Origin: DATFVA01 sp963711455
GTDB lineage: Bacteria > Bacteroidota > Ignavibacteria > Ignavibacteriales > Ignavibacteriaceae
Length of the DNA stretch: 64,000 nt
Direction: 5' to 3'
NCBI GenBank assembly: GCA_963711455.1
Contig: CAVQEH010000004.1
Coordinates: 620,001-684,000 of the forward strand
In this document: piece by piece, positions 1 to 9,609 of the stretch
Position numbering within the stretch: position 1 is the first letter of the stretch
Layout: each line of letters begins with the position of its first letter
Position numbers and translations under genes: made by a program
The notes under the pieces: model-generated
Told to the model about the DNA's origin: nothing
What the model saw: the letters and a program-made list of their open reading frames with translations, nothing else
The model's database searches: none

Positions 1-217
1 GTTGTAATGTTGATTAAACACAATGCAATTAAATATATAAATACCTGTAAATTATTTTTCATCTGTATCCTTTCAAATAATTTATTCCGGATTTTTATCA
101 TAACAAAGCCCGATAATATGTTAGTATATAAATAAATTTAAAAAGGGACAAGCAAAAAGGAATTGTTTATAATTTATCTCAATGAATATGCTGAGACTAA
201 ATCAGAGGATAAATTAC

Positions 218-240
218 AAGCCGGTAATAAAAACCGGCTT
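218..240 (-). terminator. Hairpin downstream of the carboxypeptidase gene
   Basis: A 7-bp perfect stem (AAGCCGG / CCGGCTT) with a 9-base AT-rich loop lies just after the stop of the minus-strand M14 peptidase. The T-tract that follows on the minus strand is poor, so it may be a 3' stabilising hairpin rather than a strong intrinsic terminator. The remaining sequence from 1 to 217 shows no convincing gene. Confidence 0.5.
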
Positions 241-264
241 GCTGTTTATTTTATAATTAGATTT

Positions 265-2241
265 CTATTTGAGAAGCATCAACTTTCTGGTGGAAGTAAA
301 ATGACCAGCAATAATTTTGCATATGTACACTCCGCTGGAAAGGGAAGATGCATTAAATACAACGCTGTGACTACCGGCTTTTTTATTTTCATTTACAAGT
401 GTTGCAACTTCCTGTCCAAGTAAATTATATACTCTAAGTGATACAAATCCTGAAGCTGGAATTGAATACTTTATTGTTGTCGTTGGATTAAATGGATTGG
501 GGAAATTCTGTTCTAGTGTATACTTATCAGGCAGTGTGACAGTGACTTCTACAACATCTGAATATTTAAATGTACCATCAAAATCAATTTGCTTTAACCT
601 GTACTGATATTTCCCCTCACTAACATTATTGTCTGTAAAAGAATAAGAATGGATTTTAGTCGTCGTACCGTTTCCTTCAACAAAAGCAATTTGATTCCAG
701 TCTGATTTTTTCGAAAAGCGTTGAACTTCAAATCCCTTATTATTGATTTCTGTAGCCGTACTCCATTTCAAATCAATATCATTTCCATTTTGTACAGCAG
801 TAAAATAGATTAATTCAACCGGGGTCTGATTCGGCACAAGCTGAACATTTAATTCTGTTGCCTGAAAATTTATTGCCTGAACATTTGAAAATGTCTGAGC
901 AACATAATTATCTGCTGAAAAAGTGAGAGTATAAGTTCCGGGAGCAATCATTCTGTAATATGCGCCTGTTATTGAATCAGAATAAACTTCCGAGCTATTA
1001 AAATCGTGAGAAGGAATTTGTATCTTTGCCTTAACAGGGTTTCCTGATGTATCTGTTACAATTCCTCTTATCCCATAATATGTGTTTTCTATATAATCAA
1101 GAAACGATTCCTTATTATAATACCAGTAAGATGGAAGCGATGAAGGGCTTGGAAGCTTTGTGTCTGAAATCTCGATGGTTACTTCCCTGCCATGATGAAA
1201 ATAAGTAAAGAAATCCTGTCTCCCTCCTGTAACCCGGTACCATGCATAGCCGTTAGTAATTCCATCATTATAACCGGACATATAACCAGAGGGACTGTTT
1301 GCCTGTGCAGTATCGGCATACATATGAGAAATAAATTGCCACCAGGTATCATCTGCATGAAGGTTTGCCCAGGTATCCCAGGGATAATTAACAACTTCTG
1401 TTCCGCCATGGAAATTTACTGAAATGTTAAAATTATTATTCTCAGCGAGCGTTTTCATTGCTATTGTCTCAGGCTGCCAGGCATAACCGTCGGGATGCGG
1501 ACCTTCTGCCGGATCAGGAAAATTTCTGTTTATATCAACTCCGTTTGCATTATATCTTGTTGCGCTATAAACAGTACCATTACCTCCATGATAAGTTCCG
1601 TCAGGATTTGCAAGCGGGTTAATCCAAATCTCATCATTATCAATAAGATTGGTTAACCTTGTATCTGTTCCGTATGAAGTTAACAGAGTATCAATTAGCC
1701 TGAGCATTAAAACATACCCGGTTGTTTCGTCTCCATGCATAGATGATGATAACATCACCTGCGGTTCGGCTTCTCTTTGATTTACGTTATCGGAAATCTT
1801 AACAAACAAAATTTGTCTTCCCTGGACTGTTGTTCCTGCATTAACGAGCTTGCAAATGTCCGGATAATCTGCTGCAAACTGGTTCATCATAGCAACATAA
1901 GTATTATAAGTCGGGTATGTATCCCAGTCAGTAATTCCCCGGATATTATCGCTCATTTTAGGATTAATAAGCTTACCGGGAGAAGTAAGTATTTTTAATT
2001 CAAATCCTGTTTTAAGAAAATTATTATATTGTTCCTCGTTTGCATAAGCATAAGCAGTATCGCCTTTAATATTATCAATTGAAATCATCCGGGAAAGTTC
2101 ATTCAAATCAGCTTTTGATGTGAAACGGAATTTGAAATAAACCTCTATATTCTCTTTAAAATATTTGTGATCTAATTCCTGAGAAAAAATTGAGCTGCAT
2201 ATAAAAATTATGAATAAAAAGATTAGTAAAGATTTGAACAT
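265..2241 (-). CDS. Secreted M14 zinc carboxypeptidase with T9SS C-terminal sorting domain
   Basis: This is a secreted metallocarboxypeptidase of about 658 residues. The start is taken at the ATG at 2241, which begins a hydrophobic signal peptide ending SIFSQ and has a GGAG ribosome site upstream; the open frame extends further upstream but without secretion logic. The M14 domain carries the HGDE zinc motif (SSMHGDE), a later His (VNFHGGTE) and a glutamate in the EVTIEIS segment. It is followed by a carboxypeptidase regulatory-like beta domain (GIRGIVTDTSGNPVKAKI) and a beta-sandwich region. The last 80 or so residues form a type IX secretion sorting domain with the FPNPFNP motif and a GVY..K ending. 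Family knowledge predicts export by SecYEG, crossing of the outer membrane by T9SS, and surface or extracellular peptide trimming. Confidence 0.92.
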   Translation of the reverse strand: MFKSLLIFLFIIFICSSIFSQELDHKYFKENIEVYFKFRFTSKADLNELSRMISIDNIKGDTAYAYANEEQYNNFLKTGFELKILTSPGKLINPKMSDNIRGITDWDTYPTYNTYVAMMNQFAADYPDICKLVNAGTTVQGRQILFVKISDNVNQREAEPQVMLSSSMHGDETTGYVLMLRLIDTLLTSYGTDTRLTNLIDNDEIWINPLANPDGTYHGGNGTVYSATRYNANGVDINRNFPDPAEGPHPDGYAWQPETIAMKTLAENNNFNISVNFHGGTEVVNYPWDTWANLHADDTWWQFISHMYADTAQANSPSGYMSGYNDGITNGYAWYRVTGGRQDFFTYFHHGREVTIEISDTKLPSPSSLPSYWYYNKESFLDYIENTYYGIRGIVTDTSGNPVKAKIQIPSHDFNSSEVYSDSITGAYYRMIAPGTYTLTFSADNYVAQTFSNVQAINFQATELNVQLVPNQTPVELIYFTAVQNGNDIDLKWSTATEINNKGFEVQRFSKKSDWNQIAFVEGNGTTTKIHSYSFTDNNVSEGKYQYRLKQIDFDGTFKYSDVVEVTVTLPDKYTLEQNFPNPFNPTTTIKYSIPASGFVSLRVYNLLGQEVATLVNENKKAGSHSVVFNASSLSSGVYICKIIAGHFTSTRKLMLLK

Positions 2242-2385
2242 TTGCTCCACCTTAAAGAATAATTGGAAAAACCGAACACTTAAATTTAACTGTTTATATG
2301 TATTAATTCCTTTAAATTTTCTAAGCGACCTAAAAATGATTCTTTTTTCTGAAATGTGAATCCTCAACAAAATCAGGAGCGATAA

Positions 2386-3315
2386 ATGAGTCTCAGCCGT
2401 AATCTTCTTCTCTGGGCTTCTCAGAATAGGTGGATGAAGAATAACATTCCTAAGTTATTTTTTGTAAAAAAGGCACTGAAGAAATTTATGCCCGGAGAGA
2501 ATATTGAAGATGCATTGAATGAAGCAGCAAAATTTAAGCTGCAGGGAATAGATACAGTGTTTACAAAGCTTGGTGAAAATATTAATAATCTTTCGGAGGC
2601 TGAAACTGTAACAGAACATTATATCGATGCTTTGAAAAAAATATCAGAACACAATGTCCCTGCAGAAATATCCCTTAAGCTTACACAAATCGGGTTTGAT
2701 ATTTCTATTGATGCGGCTAAAACAAATTTTGAACGAATTGTAATTTCCGCTCAGAATACAAATAATTTTGTGTGGATAGATATGGAACAAAGTTCCTACA
2801 CAGAAAAAACAATTGAATTCTATAAATCATTCAGAAAAGATTTTTCAAATATAGGAGTTTGCCTGCAGGCTTATCTTAAGAGGACACAAGATGATATTAA
2901 TGATTTGCTTCAAATTTCTTCCAATATCAGGCTTGTTAAAGGGGCTTATATGGAATCACCAGAAATTGCTTTCTCACAAAAACACTTAGTGGATATAAAT
3001 TATTTTGAAATTGCAAAAACACTTTTGAACTACAACAAAACTAAAAATTCAAGAGTTGCTTTCGCAACTCACGATTTAAATTTGATTTCGAAAATAAAAA
3101 AATATACTGAAGCAAATGAAATAAGCAGAAATAAATTTGAATTCCAAATGCTTTATGGAATCAAACCTTCGGAACAAATAAAGATTGCAAAAGAAGGATA
3201 CAAAATAAGGGTATTAATCAGTTACGGGTCTGAATGGTATTCCTGGTATGTAAGAAGACTTGCTGAAAGACCTGCTAATATGTGGTTTGTATTAAAGAAT
3301 ATGTTTTTAAAATAA
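2386..3315 (+). CDS. putA: Proline dehydrogenase (FAD-dependent)
   Basis: Proline dehydrogenase oxidises L-proline to pyrroline-5-carboxylate using FAD and passes electrons to quinone. At 309 residues it is a monofunctional enzyme, like the Thermus/Bacillus type, without the P5C dehydrogenase half of PutA. Visible family motifs include RLVKGAYMES near residue 185, FEFQMLYGIK near 257, and the C-terminal RRLAERPAN segment that contacts substrate. The ATG has a good AGGAG site. It is divergent from the carboxypeptidase and no P5C dehydrogenase is adjacent. The symbol is a family-level label (prodh/fadM/putA usage varies). Confidence 0.92.
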   Translation: MSLSRNLLLWASQNRWMKNNIPKLFFVKKALKKFMPGENIEDALNEAAKFKLQGIDTVFTKLGENINNLSEAETVTEHYIDALKKISEHNVPAEISLKLTQIGFDISIDAAKTNFERIVISAQNTNNFVWIDMEQSSYTEKTIEFYKSFRKDFSNIGVCLQAYLKRTQDDINDLLQISSNIRLVKGAYMESPEIAFSQKHLVDINYFEIAKTLLNYNKTKNSRVAFATHDLNLISKIKKYTEANEISRNKFEFQMLYGIKPSEQIKIAKEGYKIRVLISYGSEWYSWYVRRLAERPANMWFVLKNMFLK

Positions 3316-3316
3316 A

Positions 3317-3344
3317 AAAGCCGTGAAGGTTAAATCACGGCTTT
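3317..3344. terminator. Bidirectional terminator between convergent genes
   Basis: A perfect 10-bp stem (AAAGCCGTGA / TCACGGCTTT) with an 8-base loop lies 2 bases after the proline dehydrogenase stop. It sits between that gene and the convergent PEGA lipoprotein gene and could serve both strands. Confidence 0.85.
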
Positions 3345-3373
3345 AGTAAAGATTAACAAATTAAAAACTTGTC

Positions 3374-4126
3374 TTAAAATCTTGTGTCGGTAGCAGTATT
3401 ATTATAAATCCACGTAATTTCTACCCAGGCTGGATTAGTCCCGGAACCGCCGCCCATATCAGTAATTTTTATTTTAGAATAATGGGAATCACTATCATAT
3501 AAATAAACATATCTTGTTACAGTATCGGCGATACCGGTATTCCAGGTTCCACCCGTAGGATAAATTGGTGAGTCTATACCATCGTTCAGATTTAATCCGG
3601 AAGCGATGTTGAAAAATGTTTTCCTGTTTATATGGCCACTTAAATTTGCACTTTGTACTAAATAACCATTAGAAGTATAGTAAATATCTGCATTAACACT
3701 ATCGGTAGTTGAAATAGCTATGGTATTACCTGTTGACAAATCCAATCCACTCGGGTCACTTGCGCTTGGATCAGCACTTTCATAAATCCTTTTAGGTCCG
3801 AAAGTAGTTGTATTTAAAGTAGTAACAAGTGTTATTTGTTTAGTAGTTTGAAGATTGGCCTGTACTGTCACAGTAAATGTTGTGTCATAATATCCTGCCA
3901 AAGTTAACTTAACAGAGTGATCACCTGTTGAAAGACCGGTAACACTATCTGGAGTTGTTTTATTTGTATTTGTACCATCCACAAAAATAGCCGCCTGAGT
4001 TGGACTCGAATTAATGAATATTGAACCCGTTTCTGTTACAGGTGTCGGATTAGTTGAATTGTCCGAACAGGATGCAATTAAAATCCCTAATAAAAGGGCT
4101 AAAGGTAAAATGATATATTTCTTCAT
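3374..4126 (-). CDS. Lipoprotein with PEGA domain
   Basis: The protein has 250 residues and a lipoprotein signal peptide with lipobox LIASC near residue 20, followed by a short Ser/Thr/Pro linker. Residues about 34-100 match the PEGA pattern (GSIFINSSPTQAAIFVDG ... GDHSVKLTLAGY), a small beta domain common in surface proteins. The C-terminal 150 residues are Ser/Thr/Asp-rich and not recognised. It is followed by another lipoprotein gene on the same strand 29 bp upstream, so the two may be cotranscribed. Function is unknown; anchoring in the outer membrane is inferred from the signal. Confidence 0.8.
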   Translation of the reverse strand: MKKYIILPLALLLGILIASCSDNSTNPTPVTETGSIFINSSPTQAAIFVDGTNTNKTTPDSVTGLSTGDHSVKLTLAGYYDTTFTVTVQANLQTTKQITLVTTLNTTTFGPKRIYESADPSASDPSGLDLSTGNTIAISTTDSVNADIYYTSNGYLVQSANLSGHINRKTFFNIASGLNLNDGIDSPIYPTGGTWNTGIADTVTRYVYLYDSDSHYSKIKITDMGGGSGTNPAWVEITWIYNNTATDTRF

Positions 4127-4155
4127 ACTTAATTTTCCTTTCGAATTTATAGTTG

Positions 4156-4659
4156 TTATTTTTTTGTAAATGTAAAATTCACATCATTCCCGTCAACTTT
4201 GAAATGGGCTGTCCCTGACAATTTTTTCATATCCTTTGACAGGTTTGCCATATAAGAGGCTTCATACCTGCTTTTTTGATCATCCTTCATAGAAATTTTA
4301 TTAGTCTCAGAATTTATTGTTCCGCTGATCGTTTTGATCATTGGCTCGCGGTAAGCAACATTTAAATGAGCTTTAAAATTTTCTTTGGTTTGATCCGTTA
4401 TCTTTAAAGTTGCATTATGGTTCTGAAATGTTCCTGTCCACGTTCCCGTTAAATCAGGATACATTTTAGTGGAATCAACCATAGCCGTTGTATCCGACTG
4501 TCCGGGTTTCATAACATTTGTTGTATCCTTATTAGCTTTTTCTCCCTCAGGTTGTTCGGCTTTCTTCTGGCATCCTGCCGATATTATCATAAGTGTAAAT
4601 ATTAAAGTAATGATAGAGAAGTATTTACCCAAAGATGTTGTTCTAGAATTAATGAACAT
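4156..4659 (-). CDS. Small lipoprotein, function unknown
   Basis: The product has 167 residues with a lipoprotein signal (hydrophobic stretch then IISAGC near residue 30). A charged, disordered linker (about 31-68) follows, then a compact beta-rich domain beginning PDLTGTWTGTFQNHNATLKI. That pattern resembles calycin-like or META-like small ligand domains, but I cannot assign a family. The ATG at 4659 has a clear AAGGAG site. It is directly upstream of the PEGA lipoprotein gene. Confidence 0.75.
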   Translation of the reverse strand: MFINSRTTSLGKYFSIITLIFTLMIISAGCQKKAEQPEGEKANKDTTNVMKPGQSDTTAMVDSTKMYPDLTGTWTGTFQNHNATLKITDQTKENFKAHLNVAYREPMIKTISGTINSETNKISMKDDQKSRYEASYMANLSKDMKKLSGTAHFKVDGNDVNFTFTKK

Positions 4660-4846
4660 CTTGACTCCTTTTCTTAAAATGGTTTAGAATTTTTAAAAGC
4701 TTACCTCTAATTTACTTAAATAACCCAATTTTTACTATAAACCTTTTGTTATATTTTTGCAATGTGATTTGATTACAAATGATAAGAAACGGTTCAGTTA
4801 TAATTGGTGAAGATTAAAATTTCAAAAGCCAAACCACTTTAATAAT

Positions 4847-5221
4847 CTAAACAGTGTGAAAATGCTGCATACTGTGTAATATTGACAATCCAAAGACGAT
4901 AAAGAAAATAATATATAGAACAAAAAGTACAAGTGATATAATCAGAAAAACTTTTTGAATAAAAAAGAATCTGCTTTCTCTCTCCAGTGCTCTTTCCAGC
5001 ATAAAAGAATCACCGGTAGTTAAATATCCCCGAAAAGAATCGGCGGATTCTCTGAGCCTTAATCCACAAATAATTATTGGTATACCAACTATCGCCCCAA
5101 TAATAGTAATGCATTCTATTGCCCCAATAATTATATAAAATATCCCGACAAAGAGCATATCTCCCGCCATCCTATTAACAGTATAATGGAAATTTGGTGA
5201 AATTGTCACAGGCTGGTCCAT
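4847..5221 (-). CDS. DUF5362-like small membrane protein
   Basis: This is a 124-residue integral membrane protein. A first long hydrophobic hairpin spans about residues 19-54 (VGIFYIIIGAIECITIIGAIVGIPIII). A central amphipathic segment contains GLRLRESADSF and RALERESRFFFIQK, and another membrane segment lies at about 88-112. The pattern resembles the DUF5362 family. The ATG has an AAGGAG site. Function is unknown. Confidence 0.7.
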   Translation of the reverse strand: MDQPVTISPNFHYTVNRMAGDMLFVGIFYIIIGAIECITIIGAIVGIPIIICGLRLRESADSFRGYLTTGDSFMLERALERESRFFFIQKVFLIISLVLFVLYIIFFIVFGLSILHSMQHFHTV

Positions 5222-5359
5222 ATTATTCTCCTTTTTATTTAAAGCTGTTTCTTAACGAATTCCCATCCGGACTAAGGGAATGTGTCTATTAAAATATCTC
5301 ACAACAAATTTAAAGGCAAGAATAAGCATCTGAAAATAATCAGAAGTTTTTATAAAAAT

Positions 5360-6250
5360 TTATTTAATAATTATGCTTTTATATTTTTCATATATCATTG
5401 AATCTGCAGGAAGTGCTCCTTTTATTTTAACAATTTCACCGGCAAACTCTGATGCAATTTGGTTAATCTTTTCGATATCCCAATTCTGCAGGTAGCAAAT
5501 GCACAGAATTGCGGCATAAGCATCTCCGGCGCCAACAGTATCAACCACATCATCAATTTTAATTTTGAAATAACTATATTTATCTTCTTTAAAAATGTCT
5601 GCTCCCTGATCTCCGTATGTAATACATAGAAGGTCAATCCCATATTCCTCCATTAATCTCTTTGGAGTTTCTTTAGTATTAAAGTCCTTCCTTAAAATCA
5701 AATCATTAACAAGGTGAAGCTCATCGATATTAAGCTTAAGGACATCCGAAGCGGAGATGCATTCCTTTATTAATTCCTCAGTATAAAAATTTTGCCGGAT
5801 ATTTAAATCGCAAAAATAAATCAGCTCATTGTTGAAAAAGCTGTGGATAGTATTTCTTGTAGTTACATCCCGTTGGGCAAGTGTCCCGAAATAAAGGCAA
5901 TCGGTTTTATTTTCTACCAATGATTTTACTTCATTAGTCATTTCAATGAAATCATAAGCAACACCGGTTTTAATTTTCCAGGAGGGGATTTTCATTTGGT
6001 TCAATTTCGCAATAGATTCCCCGGTAGGGTGTGCATTATCGATCTGTATGTGTTCAGTGGAGATATCATTCTTTTTAAGGAAGTCAATAATTTCATCCCC
6101 TTCTTTATCATTACCAACCCGGCTTATGAAATTACCACCGCCTGTTAGTTTTTTAATATAATAAAGAAAATTGAACGCGGCACCCCCGGGAGTTTTTCTC
6201 TCAGGATATACATCAAAAAGAATCTCTCCAATTGAAGTAACCCGGTTCAT
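5360..6250 (-). CDS. PfkB-family carbohydrate kinase (fructokinase-like)
   Basis: This is a 296-residue ribokinase-fold sugar kinase that transfers phosphate from ATP to a sugar hydroxyl. The N-terminus has the substrate motif GGAAFNFLYYIKKLTGG and the C-terminal signature is DTVGAGDAYAAIL, where the Asp of GAGD is the catalytic base. The short GEILFDVYPE start and overall length best fit fructokinase-like members, but the substrate cannot be fixed from sequence. It lies 29 bp downstream of the acyltransferase gene on the same strand, so the two probably share a transcript. Confidence 0.88.
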   Translation of the reverse strand: MNRVTSIGEILFDVYPERKTPGGAAFNFLYYIKKLTGGGNFISRVGNDKEGDEIIDFLKKNDISTEHIQIDNAHPTGESIAKLNQMKIPSWKIKTGVAYDFIEMTNEVKSLVENKTDCLYFGTLAQRDVTTRNTIHSFFNNELIYFCDLNIRQNFYTEELIKECISASDVLKLNIDELHLVNDLILRKDFNTKETPKRLMEEYGIDLLCITYGDQGADIFKEDKYSYFKIKIDDVVDTVGAGDAYAAILCICYLQNWDIEKINQIASEFAGEIVKIKGALPADSMIYEKYKSIIIK

Positions 6251-6279
6251 ATTATCCTTTTCTCTGACGAAGTGTATTT

Positions 6280-7413
6280 TTATCTCAACATAAAGACAAT
6301 AATAGTTAAAGTTATAATCCCTGCGGCAACCGGCCTGGTATAAGCAGAATATTTCTTTTTAAACATTCCCCACATTTTTGCAACAATTACCATTAGAACA
6401 ATCAGTAATAACGTTGCAGCAATACATTGTAATACCGAAAAAGTATTTGATATTATTTCTGCAAGGCTTTTTCCATTCCATATTTTCGCATAGATAAACT
6501 GAAGATGAAGCCAGTAAACCAAAAGTGATTCTCTGCTTACATCGAGGACAAAGGAATTTTTTGTTTCCCTTTTGGCAGAAGAGTGCCAGAAGAATGAAGC
6601 CAGGACAAGTACATATCCTAACCGTTCGTATAAAAACAGGGGATTGGGACGTATGGTAAATATAGGTGGATCAAAAAGCCCGGAAAGAAAAAAACGACCA
6701 ATGATTATAGGCACCAAACTATACAAAAATATTTTTTTGATGAATTCTTTCTCTCTGCCCGCATTCCTTGCATCAATATAAAACCTGGAAAAAACTGCGC
6801 CGGCAAGTAAAAAAAATAACCACGGGAATAATGGAAAAAAAGAACCGTTTAGCTGATTTAAATAATCTGCAAAAAAGACCGGAATATAATTAGCAAAATC
6901 AATATGCCAGATAACCGGGGAAATAAAACTAATTAAAACTGTAAGAGAAATAATTATTCCGTAAAACAATCTGTCTTTTTTGATAAATATTCTTAATACC
7001 AGCAGCAGAAATAATCCAATAGCTATACATTGAAGGATATCAACATTAAACCAGGGGATTAATTGCTCTCTGGTTGATTTATCGATTATTTTAGAAAATG
7101 AAAAGAATGGCAGATGAAGAGAATATCCCGCTAAAAAAATCAAACCAATTCTTCTAAGCTTATCCCGGAAGTATTTTCCGAATTTTCTTAGTTCATCTAT
7201 TCTTCTTTCTGAGGATATAATGAAAGCAAATCCGCTTACAAATAAAAAAGCGGGGGCAACAAGACCATTTATAAATGTGAGCAGATTAAACCATGCTGTA
7301 TTCTTTAATATTTGAAGCAGAAACGCATTAAAAATATGAACTTCAATCATTATGATTAAAGCCCAACCCCTTAGTAAATCAATATAAATAAACCGTGTGC
7401 TGTCTTTCTTCAT
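6280..7413 (-). CDS. HGSNAT/DUF1624-like membrane acyltransferase
   Basis: This is a polytopic membrane protein of 377 residues with about 9-10 hydrophobic helices. The first helix region reads YIDLLRGWALIIMIEVHIFNAF, with the conserved His expected to accept the acyl group in heparan-alpha-glucosaminide N-acetyltransferase-like (DUF1624) proteins. The second has the typical FINGLVAPAFLFVSGFAF. These enzymes use acetyl-CoA on the cytoplasmic side to acetylate sugars across the membrane; the substrate here is unknown. Cotranscription with the downstream PfkB kinase is plausible. Confidence 0.8.
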   Translation of the reverse strand: MKKDSTRFIYIDLLRGWALIIMIEVHIFNAFLLQILKNTAWFNLLTFINGLVAPAFLFVSGFAFIISSERRIDELRKFGKYFRDKLRRIGLIFLAGYSLHLPFFSFSKIIDKSTREQLIPWFNVDILQCIAIGLFLLLVLRIFIKKDRLFYGIIISLTVLISFISPVIWHIDFANYIPVFFADYLNQLNGSFFPLFPWLFFLLAGAVFSRFYIDARNAGREKEFIKKIFLYSLVPIIIGRFFLSGLFDPPIFTIRPNPLFLYERLGYVLVLASFFWHSSAKRETKNSFVLDVSRESLLVYWLHLQFIYAKIWNGKSLAEIISNTFSVLQCIAATLLLIVLMVIVAKMWGMFKKKYSAYTRPVAAGIITLTIIVFMLR

Positions 7414-7485
7414 TGCTAATTAAAGTACAATCACACTATTAAGTTATTGAATCATTTCCTGAAATTGAAATTTTTTGTGTGGGTT

Positions 7486-7830
7486 TTAATGATTATAGAT
7501 GTCTTCTTTGCCCCGGTTTGGAATTTTAGGCGTCCAGTCTATACCATCACAGGGAAGAAAGGTTTGGGTAGGATGTTTATCATATTTCATACATAAAACA
7601 GCAGTTCGATCAAAATGCTTACAGGAGGAGCAAAGAGTTGAATTAATTACATCTTTATTTCTTTCCTCAAATAGCCTGTAGTGAATTACAGCAGGATGAA
7701 TTACCACCCCATATATTGCCATAATAACTACAGTCCACCAGAACTGAAATTCAATATAGCCGCGGGCAATCCACAAAACGGGAATCAGTATGGCTATCCT
7801 AAGAATTGTCCAGAAAACTATTTCACCCAA
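7486..7830 (-). CDS. Small membrane protein with four-Cys C-terminal motif
   Basis: The protein has 114 residues and two hydrophobic segments (about 4-20 and 30-47). A C-terminal soluble tail has cysteines at 67, 70, 80 and 94 (CSSCKHF ... LC ... LPCDGIDW), suggesting metal binding or disulfides. The frame starts with TTG at 7830 preceded by AGGA; no ATG lies before the first membrane helix. I do not recognise the family. Confidence 0.65.
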   Translation of the reverse strand: MGEIVFWTILRIAILIPVLWIARGYIEFQFWWTVVIMAIYGVVIHPAVIHYRLFEERNKDVINSTLCSSCKHFDRTAVLCMKYDKHPTQTFLPCDGIDWTPKIPNRGKEDIYNH

Positions 7831-8024
7831 GCGAGGTTCCTATAGATTTTAAGTGACAGCATCTCATTTTTTTGCCAATTTAATCATTTATAATATAAAA
7901 AAATAGCACGTATATATTTTAACAAAAAAATATAAGATTCCAATACTAATTGCATTTACTTGCTGTTATTTAATTAACGTATTAATATTAAATAGTGTAC
8001 TTTTTATTTATTTTTGTAATAAAA

Positions 8025-8050
8025 AATGCCTCGCATTTTAACAAGGCATT
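8025..8050 (-). terminator. Terminator of the tRNA-Lys transcript
   Basis: On the minus strand a 7-bp stem AATGCCT / AGGCATT with a 12-base loop is followed by TTTTT. It lies 24 bases past the tRNA 3' end and looks like a standard intrinsic terminator. The upstream stretch 7831-8024 is AT-rich without a gene. Confidence 0.75.
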
Positions 8051-8074
8051 AAAGAATTATTCAGAAGAAATAAG

Positions 8075-8146
8075 TGAGCGCGGGTGGGCTCGAACCACCG
8101 ACCCTCTGCTTAAAAGGCAGATGCTCTACCCCTGAGCTACGCGCCC
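8075..8146 (-). tRNA. tRNA-Lys (anticodon UUU)
   Basis: The reverse complement folds as a full cloverleaf. The acceptor stem GGGCGCG pairs with CGCGCTC (one G-T pair) and the discriminator is A. The D arm is GCTC-AGGGGTA-GAGC. The anticodon stem is TCTGC/GCAGA with loop CTTTTAA, giving anticodon TTT, and the T loop is GGTTCGAGCC. CCA is not encoded. It is followed by an intrinsic terminator. Confidence 0.96.
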
Positions 8147-8232
8147 GTGAAAAAATTGAGAGCTACAAATATAAATAATCGTGTTTCTTATTCCAAATTG
8201 GATGATTCTCTTCATTTTCAAATAGGGTTCTA

Positions 8233-9597
8233 ATGACAAAAAATTCTAAGATTTTGGTCTGTGATGACGACGAAACTCTTTGTTATCTATTAAAAGAACA
8301 ATTACTTGAGGAAGGCTTTTCTGTAGATACGGTCTATGACGGACAATATGCCATTGAAGCCATTAAAAGAAAAAATTATGACATTCTTCTGCTGGATCTG
8401 AATATGAAAGAAGTTTCGGGGGAAGAGGTTCTTAAATTTGTTTCCGACTACAATGCTTCGATGCAGGTGGTAATTCTTACCGCTCAATCTGAAATCAGAA
8501 AAGCAATTGAATGCATTAAACTTGGGGCATATGATTTTATAACAAAGCCATATAATTTTGATGAGCTCCTTGTAACAATTAACCGTTCGATGGAGCATAA
8601 AGAACTGATAGTTAAAAATGCAATCCTTTCTAACCAGGTTAACAAAAAACTTTCAAATACAATAATCGGAAATAGTACTGAACTGCAGAGAGTTATTAAT
8701 CTTGCAAATAAATCCGCGATGTCTGATTCCAATATTCTTATTGAGGGTGAAACGGGAACAGGCAAGGAACTTTTAGCCGAATATATTCACAAACATTCTG
8801 CCAGAAATGATAATCCTTTTGTCGTAATAAATTGTGCTTCTCTGCCTGATCAATTAATTGAAAGCGAGCTTTTCGGACATGAAAAAGGCGCTTTCACAGA
8901 TGCCAAAAACACCAAACAGGGATTAGTTGAAATAGCACATGGCGGAACACTTTTCCTTGATGAGATAGGAGAGCTTAGCCTTACTCTTCAACCTAAATTA
9001 TTAAGATTTTTGGAGAATGGAGAGTACAGAAGAATAGGAGGGGTCACAAATTTAACTTCCAACGTAAGGGTAATCGGTGCGACAAACAGAAATCTTCTGG
9101 AAGAAGCAGACAATAAAAATTTCAGACGCGATCTTCTTTTCAGATTAAATGTAATAACGTTAACCATTCCGCCATTAAGAGAAAGGAAAGAAGATATAAT
9201 TCTTTTAGCCGATCATTTTCTTTCTACAAAATCTTCTATCAGGTCTCCCAAGAAATTATCTTCAGAATCTGAAAGCATTTTATTAGGATATGGATTCCCT
9301 GGAAATGTTCGGGAGCTTGAACATATTATTGAACGCGCAATAATATTTGCTGAGGAAGATGCAATTCAGCCCGAGGATTTGAACCTGCCTCATATGCCTT
9401 CTCATAAGGAAATTACCAGCAACGGTGAGTCCGAAGAAGATTTATCTGTTCTGAGTATGGAGGAGGTTGAAAAACGTCATATTGCTAAGGTGCTTAAACG
9501 TAATAGATGGGACAGAACACAAACCGCAAACCAGCTTGGAATTAGTCCGAAAACTCTTTATACTAAAATCAAAAAATATGAAATCAAACAGGAGTAA
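8233..9597 (+). CDS. NtrC-family sigma-54-dependent response regulator
   Basis: This is a transcription activator of 454 residues. The receiver domain covers about 1-115, with acidic pocket DDD at 11-13, phosphoacceptor D55 and K105. The AAA+ domain covers about 145-370, with Walker A GETGTGKE at 172-179, the sigma-54 contact loop GAFTDA at 219-224 (canonical GAFTGA, a tolerated variant) and Walker B GTLFLDEIGE at 238-247. A C-terminal Fis-type helix-turn-helix ends at 454 (DRTQTANQLGISPKTLYTKI). It is followed after 12 bp by a hybrid kinase, its probable partner. PilR of other bacteria belongs to this family, and a sigma-54-like site lies before the pilin-like gene in this window. Confidence 0.94.
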   Translation: MTKNSKILVCDDDETLCYLLKEQLLEEGFSVDTVYDGQYAIEAIKRKNYDILLLDLNMKEVSGEEVLKFVSDYNASMQVVILTAQSEIRKAIECIKLGAYDFITKPYNFDELLVTINRSMEHKELIVKNAILSNQVNKKLSNTIIGNSTELQRVINLANKSAMSDSNILIEGETGTGKELLAEYIHKHSARNDNPFVVINCASLPDQLIESELFGHEKGAFTDAKNTKQGLVEIAHGGTLFLDEIGELSLTLQPKLLRFLENGEYRRIGGVTNLTSNVRVIGATNRNLLEEADNKNFRRDLLFRLNVITLTIPPLRERKEDIILLADHFLSTKSSIRSPKKLSSESESILLGYGFPGNVRELEHIIERAIIFAEEDAIQPEDLNLPHMPSHKEITSNGESEEDLSVLSMEEVEKRHIAKVLKRNRWDRTQTANQLGISPKTLYTKIKKYEIKQE

Positions 9598-9609
9598 TGG
9601 AATACCAAG

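Noticed and set aside
219..423. 86-codon plus-strand frame overlapping the carboxypeptidase 3' end
   Set aside because: Antisense to the T9SS sorting domain, no family pattern.
8887..8904. GAFTDA in place of GAFTGA as a sign of an inactive NtrC regulator
   Set aside because: The variant occurs in active family members and all other motifs are intact.
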